From assembly GCA_002404095.1 (NCBI GenBank), contig DHJA01000080.1, forward strand, positions 21,422 to 33,001: a DNA stretch of 11,580 nucleotides, in the 5' to 3' direction. Positions 1-6,557 of this stretch are shown piece after piece. Numbering within the stretch: position 1 is the stretch's first letter; every line of letters begins with the position of its first letter. Origin of the DNA: Planctomycetaceae bacterium UBA4732. GTDB taxonomy: Bacteria; Planctomycetota; Planctomycetia; Gemmatales; Gemmataceae. The notes under the pieces are model-generated. The model was not told the DNA's origin, did no database searches, and saw only the letters and a list, made by a program, of their open reading frames with translations. The translations under genes and the position numbers were made by a program.

Positions 1-21
1 CCGGGCGCTTACGCGACCCGG
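1..21. repeat. Imperfect palindrome at the left edge, probable dispersed intergenic repeat
   Basis: The first 21 bases fold into a hairpin: CCGGG (1-5) pairs with CCCGG (17-21), CGC (6-8) pairs with GCG (13-15), A16 bulges, and TTAC forms the loop. From memory, similar GC-rich palindromes with a GTAA/TTAC loop are scattered between genes in planctomycete genomes, but I cannot verify that here. It may be a transcription terminator of the gene to the left or a REP-like repeat. The window edge may cut it. Confidence 0.35.
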
Positions 22-95
22 CTCGCCACTAGCCGCCGTCCGCCCTTCGTGGTAATCTCAAGGAGTCTTGCCGAACTCTTTCCTGGGCCTGACTC

Positions 96-1418
96 ATGCT
101 CGACCGTCAACAACGCTGCTCGCGCCGCAAGTTCCTGGCCTCCGCCGCCGCTCTCACGCTAGCCGGCGGCATCGCTTCCGCCGACGGGCCTGCCGCCGCG
201 CCGTCCGCCAGCCGCTTTGCGCCGCCGTCCGCCCAGGGCCGTAGAGCCATCGCCATCATTACCACCGTCTATCGGCCGCTTTCCCATTCGTACCACATAG
301 GCGGCCGCTTCCTCTATGGCTACACCCTCGCCGGTAAGCCGCACGTACCGAAATTCCACATCGCCTCGCTCTGCGTCGATCAGACGCCGGACAACGATCT
401 GTCGCGCGACCTCGCCCGCGATTTCGGCGTGCGCGTGTCGCGCACCGTCGAAGACGCACTGACGGTTGGCGGCCGGCTCGCCGTCGAGGGTGTTTTGCTC
501 ATCGCCGAGCATGGCAACTACCCGCGCAATGACAAAGGACAGATTCTTTATCCGCGTTACGAGATGATGGAACAGATCGCCGCCGTTTTCCGCAAGACCG
601 GCCGGAGCGTACCCGTCTTTAATGACAAGCACCTATCGTACACCTTTGCCAAAGCGCGGAAGATGATCAGCTGGTCTGAGGAGCTAAAATTCCCGCTGAT
701 GGCCGGTTCCAGTCTGCCTGTCACTTGGCGCAGGCCGGAGTTGGAGCCGCGTCTGGATACCCCTCTCGAAGAGTGTTTGATCGCCTGTTACGGGCCGCTT
801 GAGGTCTACGGCTTCCACGGCCTCGAAGCGCTTCAAGTCATGATGGAGCGTCGCAAAGGCGGCGAAACCGGCGTCCAGGCGGTCACATGCCTCACCGGGA
901 AAGACGTCTGGAAAGCAGGCGACGCCGGCCGCTGGAGCTGGGACTTGCTGGATGCCGCTTTGAGCCGCGGCGAGTCGGTCAACGTCGGCGACGTGCGCCG
1001 CAACGTCGGCAGCATGAGCGTCCAAGGGATGCCGCAGGCGCCGGCCACGGCCTTTCTGATTGAGTACCGCGACGGTACGCGCGGCACGGTGTTGCTGCTC
1101 AACGGCCATCTTCAAGACTTCTGTTTCGCCGGCCGCGTCAAGAGCGAAGCCAAGCCGATCTCGTGTCTGTTTCAGCTGCCGCAGCCGCCCGGCGCCCGCT
1201 ACTTCGACGCCTTGACGTTCAACATCGAGAAAATGTTGGAGAGCGGCAAAGCGCCCTATCCCGTCGAGCGCACCCTGCTGACGACCGGCGTACTTGACGC
1301 CGTGATGGAAAGCCACGCCCGCCGCGACGATCGGATCGAGACGCCTGAACTGGAAGTGCGATACACCGCGCCGGCCGACAGCGGCTTCCTCCGCGGCGGC
1401 ATAACATCGGATTCCTGA
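96..1418 (+). CDS. Tat-exported protein of unknown function
   Basis: This is a 440-residue protein of unknown function. Its N-terminus is a textbook twin-arginine signal: residues 9-15 read SRRKFLA, followed by an Ala/Leu-rich helix to about residue 29, so the folded protein should be exported by Tat. The body from about residue 50 begins with a beta-strand-like stretch (AIAIITTVY). It also contains LLIAEHGNYP, PVFNDKHLSY and PLMAGSSLPVTWRRPE. I recall these from uncharacterised planctomycete and acidobacterial proteins, but no reaction is known. The many conserved-looking His, Asp, Glu and Asn residues suggest an enzyme or a ligand-binding domain, which is inference only. The ATG at 96 has no strong Shine-Dalgarno; the AAGGAG at 60-65 is 30 bases upstream and has no in-frame start near it. 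The start is fixed mainly by the signal peptide. The membrane-protein gene begins 2 bases after the stop, so the two are probably translationally coupled. Confidence 0.85.
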   Translation: MLDRQQRCSRRKFLASAAALTLAGGIASADGPAAAPSASRFAPPSAQGRRAIAIITTVYRPLSHSYHIGGRFLYGYTLAGKPHVPKFHIASLCVDQTPDNDLSRDLARDFGVRVSRTVEDALTVGGRLAVEGVLLIAEHGNYPRNDKGQILYPRYEMMEQIAAVFRKTGRSVPVFNDKHLSYTFAKARKMISWSEELKFPLMAGSSLPVTWRRPELEPRLDTPLEECLIACYGPLEVYGFHGLEALQVMMERRKGGETGVQAVTCLTGKDVWKAGDAGRWSWDLLDAALSRGESVNVGDVRRNVGSMSVQGMPQAPATAFLIEYRDGTRGTVLLLNGHLQDFCFAGRVKSEAKPISCLFQLPQPPGARYFDALTFNIEKMLESGKAPYPVERTLLTTGVLDAVMESHARRDDRIETPELEVRYTAPADSGFLRGGITSDS

Positions 1419-1420
1419 CG

Positions 1421-1903
1421 ATGGTCACGCTGCGGCGATATCTGTGCCTTTGCGCCCTGCTATTCTGGCAAGGCGGCTTCACCTTTTACGCGGCGGTGGT
1501 CATCCCCATCGCCGGAGTGGTTCTGGACCCTAATCTGCACCAGCGAGCGCGCATCACCGCCACGGCCACCAACGTTTTGAATGTCGCAGGCATCGCGGCG
1601 GTGCTACTGCTGCTTTGGGATGTGGCGTTGTCGGCCGATCCGTCTCGGCGGCGGTATTGGTTCCGCTGCGCGCTTTGGTCGGTCTTGTTCGTGACCCTGG
1701 CGGCGCTATTTCCCCTCCATTATTGGCTAGAAACGCTCGATCCGCTGGTGGGAACGGGGCCGGCCGATAAGGATTTCTTTTACCTAGCACATAGAATCTA
1801 TCTGTGGGTGAGCGCGGCGCAATGGCTAACGGCTTTGGTTTATCTCTACCTGACGCTCCGCGCTTGGCGCGCTGAGGACGCCAGAGCGGTCACGCCAGAT
1901 TAA
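1421..1903 (+). CDS. Four-helix integral membrane protein of unknown function
   Basis: This 160-residue protein has four predicted membrane helices at about residues 7-33, 46-66, 82-102 and 126-148. It has no signal peptide and a short charged C-terminal tail. The first helix contains the small/aromatic pattern LLFWQGGFTFYAAVV, reminiscent of small membrane families such as DUF4149/TMEM205-like proteins, but that resemblance is weak. No catalytic motif is visible. The ATG at 1421 lies 2 bases after the stop of the Tat-exported protein, with no independent Shine-Dalgarno. Translation therefore probably depends on re-initiation, and the two proteins may work together at the cytoplasmic membrane (inference). 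Confidence 0.8.
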   Translation: MVTLRRYLCLCALLFWQGGFTFYAAVVIPIAGVVLDPNLHQRARITATATNVLNVAGIAAVLLLLWDVALSADPSRRRYWFRCALWSVLFVTLAALFPLHYWLETLDPLVGTGPADKDFFYLAHRIYLWVSAAQWLTALVYLYLTLRAWRAEDARAVTPD

Positions 1904-1914
1904 GGAGACATGCG

Positions 1915-2475
1915 ATGGCAGTTGCGATTACCGAGAAACTGATGACGGCCGAGGAATACTCCTTGTTGCCTGACGATGGACAGCCGACGGAACTTGTGCG
2001 AGGAAAGGTGGTTCCCGTGAACATGCCCCGGCCGCGACACGGCCAAATTTGTGCGAACGTTGTCTATCTCCTCAGGCGGCATCTGGACGATCACCCCTTG
2101 GGCCACGTCGTCTGCAATGACACGGGCGTGCCCACGGAACACAACCCCGACACGGTGCGCAGCGCCGACGTCGCCTTCTTCAGCTATACGCGAGTGCCGG
2201 CCGGCCCGCTCCCGCCGCGCGGCTATCTGCCCGTACCGCCGGAAGTGGTCTTCGAGGTGCGCTCGCCCTTCGACCGATGGCGCGCCGTGCTAACCAAAGG
2301 GGCCGAGTATCTGAATGCCGGCGTCGGAGTAGTCTGCGTACTCGACGACGCCGGCGAAGCCGTCCACGTCTTCACGGACGAAGACCCGGTGCGCGTGCTG
2401 ACCGCGGATCAGACGTTAACGCTTCCGGGAGTGCTGCCCGAGTTTCAGGTGGTAGTGCGAAGTTTCTTTGCATAG
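1915..2475 (+). CDS. Uma2 family (DUF820) restriction-endonuclease-like protein
   Basis: This 186-residue protein belongs to the Uma2/DUF820 family (PD-(D/E)XK nuclease fold), which is greatly expanded in planctomycetes and cyanobacteria. Family landmarks run in order. MTAEEYSLLP is at 10-19 and the ELVRGKVV strand at about 25-32. An acidic residue, D85, sits in SADVAFF, and E114 in VVFEVRSP. K128 lies in the helix TKGAEYLNAG, followed by VVCVLDD. These match the usual acidic/acidic/lysine core, although the position two after E114 is Arg116. The true substrate of the family is not established, and many members may not be active restriction enzymes. AAGGAG (1902-1907) sits 7 bases before the ATG and overlaps the preceding stop, indicating an operon with the upstream genes. 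The gene converges on the lipoprotein gene with a gap of 7 bases. Confidence 0.9.
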   Translation: MAVAITEKLMTAEEYSLLPDDGQPTELVRGKVVPVNMPRPRHGQICANVVYLLRRHLDDHPLGHVVCNDTGVPTEHNPDTVRSADVAFFSYTRVPAGPLPPRGYLPVPPEVVFEVRSPFDRWRAVLTKGAEYLNAGVGVVCVLDDAGEAVHVFTDEDPVRVLTADQTLTLPGVLPEFQVVVRSFFA

Positions 2476-2482
2476 CCCCTTA

Positions 2483-3028
2483 CTATTTCGATAAATCCAC
2501 GGGAAAAGTATTGGCACCGGACTTCACGGTCAGACTCAGTCCGGAGGTCTTCGGGTCGGTGAACTTCTCCGGGATTTCCCGATATTTCGCCATATTGTCC
2601 TTCGCTTTTTGAATCCCCTCGTCTCGGCTCTTATTTATCGCCGCCATGCCAGCCACGGCCTCCGCCGGCATATCTTTCGGCACCGGCCCACCTCCTCCAG
2701 TCCCGTGGGTAGCCATGCTCTCCGGATTAGTATTCTTTAGCATTGGAAGGGACTCTGTCTTGATGTAAGCGGTTTCGACGGCAACCTTATTTTCGCCCGT
2801 GCCCACGTTCTCGGCCGTGTACTTGCCGTCTTCAATGTCGGCGGAGACGCCAGGCGGCCCGCTGGAGGGAGTAAAGGAAATCTTGCCGAGCGGCAGCGGT
2901 TTGCCGTCTGGCCCGGTGACGGTTCCCGAAACATTGCCTTTGCCACCGCAGCCGGTGGCGGTCCCAAGAAGGACAACCACGGCCCCGAAACAGGCCGCAC
3001 GACGAATCGCGCTCCAGGGTAATCGCAT
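2483..3028 (-). CDS. Small lipoprotein with carboxypeptidase-regulatory-like N-terminal domain
   Basis: This 181-residue predicted lipoprotein has a charged N-terminus (MRLPWSAIRR), a hydrophobic core, and a lipobox ATGC with the lipidated cysteine at residue 27. Lipidation should anchor it in a membrane facing the periplasm. Directly after it comes GTVTGPDGKPLPLGKISFTP, the typical start of a transthyretin-like/CarboxypepD_reg beta-sandwich found in very many small planctomycete lipoproteins. The rest is hydrophilic and unassigned. I chose the ATG at 3026-3028 because it is preceded by GAGG at a 7-base spacing and starts the signal peptide; the frame is open further upstream to 3130 but that part does not look coding. 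It lies downstream of a DUF1559 gene on the same strand, a pairing common in this phylum. The function is unknown; structural or surface roles are guesses. Confidence 0.85.
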   Translation of the reverse strand: MRLPWSAIRRAACFGAVVVLLGTATGCGGKGNVSGTVTGPDGKPLPLGKISFTPSSGPPGVSADIEDGKYTAENVGTGENKVAVETAYIKTESLPMLKNTNPESMATHGTGGGGPVPKDMPAEAVAGMAAINKSRDEGIQKAKDNMAKYREIPEKFTDPKTSGLSLTVKSGANTFPVDLSK

Positions 3029-3063
3029 GAATGAACCTCGGTGATTATGTTTGAGAAGGAAAC

Positions 3064-3090
3064 GCGGCGGCCGCAGTATGCGGCCGCCGC
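3064..3090 (-). terminator. Perfect 11-bp GC-only hairpin between DUF1559 and lipoprotein genes
   Basis: GCGGCGGCCGC (3064-3074) pairs perfectly with 3080-3090 around the loop AGTAT. On the transcribed strand it lies 23 bases after the DUF1559 stop and 35 bases before the lipoprotein start. There is no uridine tract, so it is not a classic intrinsic terminator. It could be an attenuator, an mRNA-stabilising 3' end for the upstream gene, or a repeat. Confidence 0.5.
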
Positions 3091-3113
3091 CTACAGACGG
3101 GATGAAATCCTTA

Positions 3114-3356
3114 TTACCAGTCGCTCCCAAGCGGCTGGCCGTCGGACGGGTAACAGGCGTAGTACCATGTTTGCACGCTCACGCCCGTATTTACGCTCCG
3201 AACCGAGCCATCTCCCATGCCAACCTGAATGCCGCTCGCGTTGAACGCGCTAGGCTGTTGCCATTGGCTGTTCGGAATCAACTTGGGGTTTGTGCCGGGC
3301 GAAATGAACGGGGGGGTGGGGCCGCTTACCGTCATGCCGGCGCCAAAGTAGGGCCG
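3114..3356 (-). pseudogene. C-terminal remainder of the interrupted DUF1559 gene
   Basis: This stretch continues the reading frame of the upstream DUF1559 gene after an in-frame TGA (3357-3359). It reads through [18 protein letters not shown] and ends with GMGDGSVRSVNTGVSV and TWYYACYPSDGQPLG before a TAA at 3114-3116. The DGSVR motif and the final Trp/Pro/Gly pattern are the normal C-terminal signature of DUF1559 proteins, so this is the missing end of that protein. An ATG at 3335 exists (MTVSGPT), but there is no obvious ribosome binding site. I regard it as a detached gene end rather than an independent gene. Removing the 72-bp insertion would rebuild a protein of 316 residues, a normal family length. 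Confidence 0.75.
3314..3353. repeat. 40-bp direct repeat, copy 1 (inside DUF1559 gene)
   Basis: An exact 40-base match to 3386-3425, offset by 72 bases. On the coding strand it encodes [13 protein letters not shown]. It lies next to a run of seven G (3310-3316). Together with the 32 unique bases 3354-3385 it forms the 72-bp in-frame insertion that stops the DUF1559 reading frame. Confidence 0.95.
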
Positions 3357-4136
3357 TCAGCGGCGCGAATCACGGCCGATCAGTTGGGTGGGGCCGCTTA
3401 CCGTCATGCCGGCGCCAAAGTAGGGGCCCTGGCGGGCTCCGTTCGCCGGGTTGGGGGTGCCTTCCCACCAGCGGAAGTTATTCTGTGTGGCGGCCGGTCC
3501 ACTAATGGCATAACCCTCCGCGAAGAAGACAGTATTCGACAGGCCGTCGGTGATGCTGCCAGGGAACTTGGGGTGGTTGGTCCAGGTTCCGTTCGACTGC
3601 CACTGGGCTGGGTCTGACCCAGGCGGCGAGGTAAAGGTTTGCGCGTTGACGCGATAGCTGGTTTGGCCCCTCTGGTTGGATGCGGGGACGGTCGGGTCGT
3701 TCGGGGCGACGAAGGACTTTACACCGCGCGGTTTGTTTGCCCAATCCAATTGGTAGCCCAAGTAGCCGCCCCAGCTGGTGAGCGACGCTTCGTGGGTTGT
3801 TCCTGCCTCCATGTAAGGCAGGATTTCGAGGAAGAGCGGACCCTCGCTTCCGCCCGGCTGGCCGCCCGGAGGGCCGCCATTCAAGCTTCCATTCCAGCCA
3901 GTCCCTTCAGCGTTGTAACCGCACGGCAATGTGCCATTCTGGGCGTCGGCAAAGCTGTGCAAGGCCAAAGTCATCTGCTTGAGGTTGTTGGTGCTGGAGA
4001 TGCGGCCGGCGGCCTCGCGCACCTTTTGCACCGCAGGCAGCAACAGACCGATGAGGATGGCGATGATGGCGATCACCACCAACAGTTCGATGAGCGTGAA
4101 GCCGCGCCATCTTCGACCGAGACGAAATACTGGCAT
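3357..4136 (-). CDS. DUF1559 pseudopilin-like protein, prematurely stopped
   Basis: A DUF1559 (SBP_bac_10) protein of 259 residues as it stands. The N-terminus is a type IV pilin/type II secretion pseudopilin signal. There is a short basic leader, cleavage after G12, then [16 protein letters not shown] with the conserved Glu at position 5 of the mature protein (E17), and a helix ending [13 protein letters not shown]. The [13 protein letters not shown] segment (50-62) and [10 protein letters not shown] (201-210) are family landmarks. Such proteins are massively expanded in planctomycetes and are presumably processed by prepilin peptidase; their role is unclear. The ATG at 4136 is chosen because GGAGG lies 7 bases upstream. 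The normal C-terminus is missing: the frame runs into QLIGRDSRR and a TGA that lies inside a 72-bp insertion. The remainder is still in the same frame just downstream. The product is either truncated or the gene is dead, unless the interruption is an assembly error. Confidence 0.8.
   Translation of the reverse strand: MPVFRLGRRWRGFTLIELLVVIAIIAILIGLLLPAVQKVREAAGRISSTNNLKQMTLALHSFADAQNGTLPCGYNAEGTGWNGSLNGGPPGGQPGGSEGPLFLEILPYMEAGTTHEASLTSWGGYLGYQLDWANKPRGVKSFVAPNDPTVPASNQRGQTSYRVNAQTFTSPPGSDPAQWQSNGTWTNHPKFPGSITDGLSNTVFFAEGYAISGPAATQNNFRWWEGTPNPANGARQGPYFGAGMTVSGPTQLIGRDSRR
3386..3425. repeat. 40-bp direct repeat, copy 2 (inside DUF1559 gene)
   Basis: The second exact copy of the 40-base segment. 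On the coding strand this copy comes first and is followed by the extra codons QLIGRDSRR and the TGA stop. A repeat this close to common assembler k-mer sizes should raise suspicion of a local misassembly. Confidence 0.95.
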
Positions 4137-4272
4137 TACGACGCCTCCCAGGACGAGAGAATGAGAAGAACAAAAAACACGACACGAAATGCGAACGCTT
4201 TGAGGGGAATCCCGACCACCGGCGATTGCGAGTCGTTCGGCCCACCAAGACTCCCGCAAGTCGATATCTATC

Positions 4273-4301
4273 CTTGTATACCTAGCGTCGGCCTATGTCA
4301 A
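4273..4301 (-). promoter_or_regulatory. Candidate sigma-70-type promoter for the DUF1559 gene
   Basis: On the - strand a perfect TTGACA (4296-4301) is followed by TATACA (4275-4280) at a 15-base spacing, or TACAAG (4273-4278) at 17 bases. The surrounding sequence is more AT-rich than the genes. Transcription would give a leader of about 130 bases before the ATG at 4136. The -35 match is strong; the -10 is imperfect in either register. Confidence 0.4.
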
Positions 4302-4340
4302 GGAAATACGGGCGCCGGTCACCGATTTTTTTTCTCCTCG

Positions 4341-4375
4341 TTCCTCGTTCCCACGCTCTGCGTGGGAACGAGGAA
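4341..4375. repeat. Perfect 16-bp-stem hairpin, dispersed-repeat type
   Basis: TTCCTCGTTCCCACGC (4341-4356) pairs perfectly with 4360-4375 around the three-base loop TCT. The core CGTTCCCACGC..GCGTGGGAACG is one I recall as a dispersed palindrome in planctomycetes, cyanobacteria and some proteobacteria, where it produces spurious translated peptides such as VPTLCVGT and RRAWERG. That identification is from memory. It is more likely a REP-like repeat than a terminator, since no gene ends immediately before it. Confidence 0.75.
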
Positions 4376-4419
4376 ATTGTCCGCGGGTGAGGATCTTTTA
4401 CTTGGGTGACTTTTACGTT

Positions 4420-4567
4420 GGGTGCCATGCTTTCGCGGCCCCTTTCGGAGCCGAGACAGCCGCGAAATCGCCGCGAAAGCATGTCTGCCGTCTCAGGCAG
4501 ACATGCTTTCGCGGCGGCGCTTCCTGGGATTTCTCGCCCCGACGGAGGCCGCGAAAGCATGGCACCC
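4420..4567. repeat. Nested palindromic element (four copies of a 14-bp core), MITE/BIME-like
   Basis: Two perfect 21-bp inverted repeats are nested. The outer arms are 4420-4440 and 4547-4567. The inner arms are 4469-4489 and 4496-4516, separated by the loop GTCTCA. All four arms share the core CATGCTTTCGCGGC: forward at 4426-4439 and 4502-4515, reverse at 4470-4483 and 4548-4561. A fifth degenerate core, GCCGCGAAAT, is at 4459-4468. The spacers between outer and inner arms are 28 and 30 bases. The element encodes no protein. I saw no convincing target-site duplication. It resembles composite REP/BIME elements or a small non-autonomous transposable element. Confidence 0.85.
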
Positions 4568-4657
4568 GATTTCCTTTGTGGACTGCGCAGACGAGAAGAA
4601 TTTTCCACCCAAGTACCAGACGCACACCCATTGTCCGCCGTCCTCGGCATTTTTTGT

Positions 4658-4687
4658 TGGACAAACGCGAATCTCCGCTGCTACGAT
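4658..4687 (+). promoter_or_regulatory. Candidate promoter for the transporter gene
   Basis: TGGACA (4658-4663) and TACGAT (4682-4687) are separated by 18 bases, giving 5/6 and 4/6 matches to the sigma-70 consensus. Transcription would start near 4694 and leave a leader of about 125 bases. A TTGTCC (4631-4636) lies upstream as an inverted match of GGACAA (4659-4664), which overlaps the -35. This could be an operator half-site pair or chance. Confidence 0.3.
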
Positions 4688-4819
4688 TCAATCCATTCTC
4701 CATACCGTAAGATGCGTCTACGTCCCGACAACGGCGCATTGGCCGGCATGGGCTGTATTCTATCTCCCGATCCTACCCGGCAGGGCATGGGATCGTACCT
4801 GCAACGGAGCGACTTAACA

Positions 4820-6544
4820 ATGGATCAGAAAGGCGACCAGTTCCAGGCCGGCCGCGGGGCCGGACCCGATGACGTTCAGACCAACAGGCCGGGCGCGATG
4901 CCGCCGCCGGGAAGTCCGTTGGCGACTTCGGTCGGCAATACACCCACGCGTAACCAGATGATTTTGTTTTGGGCCAGCTTCATGACGCTGATCGCCGCCG
5001 GCATTGGCTTTGCCGTCCGCGCCGGCATCCTGGCCGAGTGGGGCAAGCAGTTCGGCTTCACCCAGTTTGATTTGGGGAACATAACCGGGGCCGGATTGTG
5101 GGGATTTCCCATCGCCATTATCCCTCTTAGCTTCGTCGCCGATCGAGTGGGCTATAAACCGCTCATGGTTCTGGCCTTCCTGCTCCACGTCGGCTCGGCC
5201 GTCGTCACCCTCGCGGCCACCTACGTCTATACCGCTTATGGCCATGACGCCGCTTTCCGGTGCCTCTATTGGGGTACTTTTATCTTCTCCCTGGGCAACG
5301 GCGCCTGCGAAGCGGTTATCAATCCGCTGACGGCCACACTGTTTCCCCGCGCGAAAACCCACTGGCTGAATATTCTCCACGCCGGCTGGCCGGGCGGACT
5401 GATCCTCGGCGCCATTATCGTGCTGGGGTTTGGCTACCTCGACCAGACTCCCATCGGCCACGTCCGCTGGGAGGTCCTCATGGGAATTTTCCTCATCCCG
5501 ACTTTGATCTACGGTGTGATGATGATTCCGCGCACCTTCCCGCACTCGGAAGCCAAGGCCGCCGGCGTACCGTTTGCGACCATGCTGCTGGAGTTCGCCT
5601 CGCCGATCCTGCTCTTCTTGTTCCTGCTGCACGCGATGGTCGGCTACGTGGAACTCGGCACCGACAGCTGGATCACCAACATCACCGGCACCATCCTGAG
5701 GTATCCAGCCTACGGCGTGATGCTGTTCATCTGGACTTCGGGCCTGATGTTCCTGCTGCGCTTTTGCGCCGGCCCCATCGTTCACAAGATTTCCCCGCTG
5801 GGCCTGCTCTTCTGTAGCGCGGTGCTGGGCTGCGTCGGCTTGACGATGCTCGGCATGGGGCCGACCACGGGGGCTTACGTCATTGTGTTCTACATCCTGG
5901 CGGCCACGATCTACGGCCTCGGTAAGACGTTCTTTTGGCCGACCATGCTTGGCGTCGTATCGGAGCGCTTTCCCAAGGGCGGTGCCATTACTCTCGGCCT
6001 CACAGGCGCCGTTGGTATGCTTTCGGCCGGTCTGCTCGGCGGTCCCGCCATTGGTTACCAGCAGGATTCTTTCGCCATTCAGAACCTGCAGCAAACGGAC
6101 GACGCGGCCTACAGCCGTTACAAATCGGCGACGGCTGAACAATTCCTGGTTTTCCCGGAGATTCATGGGCTGGACAACTCCAAGTTGGCCACGCTCAACG
6201 CGGAGCCGAGCGGGTCGAACATTGAGGAAGACGTCGCCAATCTCGAAAAGGCGGGCCGGAAGCTCTCCGACGACAAAAACCTTGAGAGCCTCAACAACTG
6301 GTGGCAGACGGAGGCCAAGTCCCATGCGGAAGCGGACAAGCCGCCGGTCGATAGCGCCCGCCTTTTCGGAGGTAAAATGGCGCTGACGTACACGGCAGTG
6401 GTGCCGGCCATGATGGCGATTGGCTATCTGATCCTGATTATTTACTTCTGGACGCGCGGCGGCTATCAGGCCGAAGTGCTGCTCGAACATAAGGCCAACG
6501 ACGAGCAATTCACCGGCGGCGTTGAGGGGCCGGCGGATATGTAG
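4820..6544 (+). CDS. Major facilitator superfamily transporter with large hydrophilic insert
   Basis: A 574-residue polytopic inner-membrane protein of the major facilitator type. A hydrophilic Pro/Gly-rich tail of about 45 residues precedes helix 1 (QMILFWASFMTLIAAGIGFAVR, about 46-67). LSFVADRVGYKPLM then matches the characteristic loop 2-3 motif (D-R-x-G-x-K/R) of the superfamily. The first six helices continue through GNGACEAVINPLTATLFP and HAGWPGGLILGAII. The second half includes KTFFWPTMLGVVSERFPKGGA. The substrate is not apparent; the helix 4-6 motifs recall FHS-like sugar permeases, but this is only suggestive. Between the last two helices, residues about 412-518 form a charged, Gln/Asp/Lys/Glu-rich stretch, which is unusual for this superfamily. 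I chose the ATG at 4820 because GGAG lies 10 bases upstream and the N-terminal extension of the open frame (back to 4406) is translated repeat. It appears monocistronic, with a palindrome after the stop. Confidence 0.85.
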   Translation: MDQKGDQFQAGRGAGPDDVQTNRPGAMPPPGSPLATSVGNTPTRNQMILFWASFMTLIAAGIGFAVRAGILAEWGKQFGFTQFDLGNITGAGLWGFPIAIIPLSFVADRVGYKPLMVLAFLLHVGSAVVTLAATYVYTAYGHDAAFRCLYWGTFIFSLGNGACEAVINPLTATLFPRAKTHWLNILHAGWPGGLILGAIIVLGFGYLDQTPIGHVRWEVLMGIFLIPTLIYGVMMIPRTFPHSEAKAAGVPFATMLLEFASPILLFLFLLHAMVGYVELGTDSWITNITGTILRYPAYGVMLFIWTSGLMFLLRFCAGPIVHKISPLGLLFCSAVLGCVGLTMLGMGPTTGAYVIVFYILAATIYGLGKTFFWPTMLGVVSERFPKGGAITLGLTGAVGMLSAGLLGGPAIGYQQDSFAIQNLQQTDDAAYSRYKSATAEQFLVFPEIHGLDNSKLATLNAEPSGSNIEEDVANLEKAGRKLSDDKNLESLNNWWQTEAKSHAEADKPPVDSARLFGGKMALTYTAVVPAMMAIGYLILIIYFWTRGGYQAEVLLEHKANDEQFTGGVEGPADM

Positions 6545-6557
6545 ATGATAAGACTTA

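Larger units (their letters stand above)
4137..4819. other. Divergent intergenic region rich in palindromes
   Basis: About 680 bases between the divergently transcribed DUF1559 and transporter genes. It holds, left to right: a leader of about 130 bases and a candidate promoter for the - strand gene, a T8 tract (4326-4333), a perfect hairpin (4341-4375), a nested palindromic element (4420-4567), and a candidate promoter (4658-4687) and leader for the transporter. Several overlapping open frames run through it on both strands, but they encode translated repeats and I see no real gene. Confidence 0.7.

Noticed and set aside
684..1316. A 210-codon open frame antisense to the Tat-exported protein gene
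   Set aside because: It is fully overlapped by a better-supported gene, and its translation is Arg/Ala/His/Gln-rich without recognisable motifs.
3051..3617. A 188-codon + strand open frame antisense to the DUF1559 gene
   Set aside because: It repeats [11 protein letters not shown] only because of the 40-bp repeat, crosses the GC hairpin and opposes the recognisable DUF1559 frame.
4326..4333. A T8 tract as part of an intrinsic terminator on the + strand
   Set aside because: No + strand gene ends nearby, and no convincing stem lies immediately upstream of the tract.
4420..4567. A possible CRISPR array because of regularly recurring 14-bp cores
   Set aside because: Core orientation alternates, spacers are unequal and only four good copies exist; this is a palindromic element, and no cas genes are present.
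4387..4740. Several overlapping open frames on both strands in the intergenic region (107-131 codons)
   Set aside because: They translate the palindromic repeats (recurring KACLP, CFRG and HAFAA peptides), have no consistent start signal and contradict each other.
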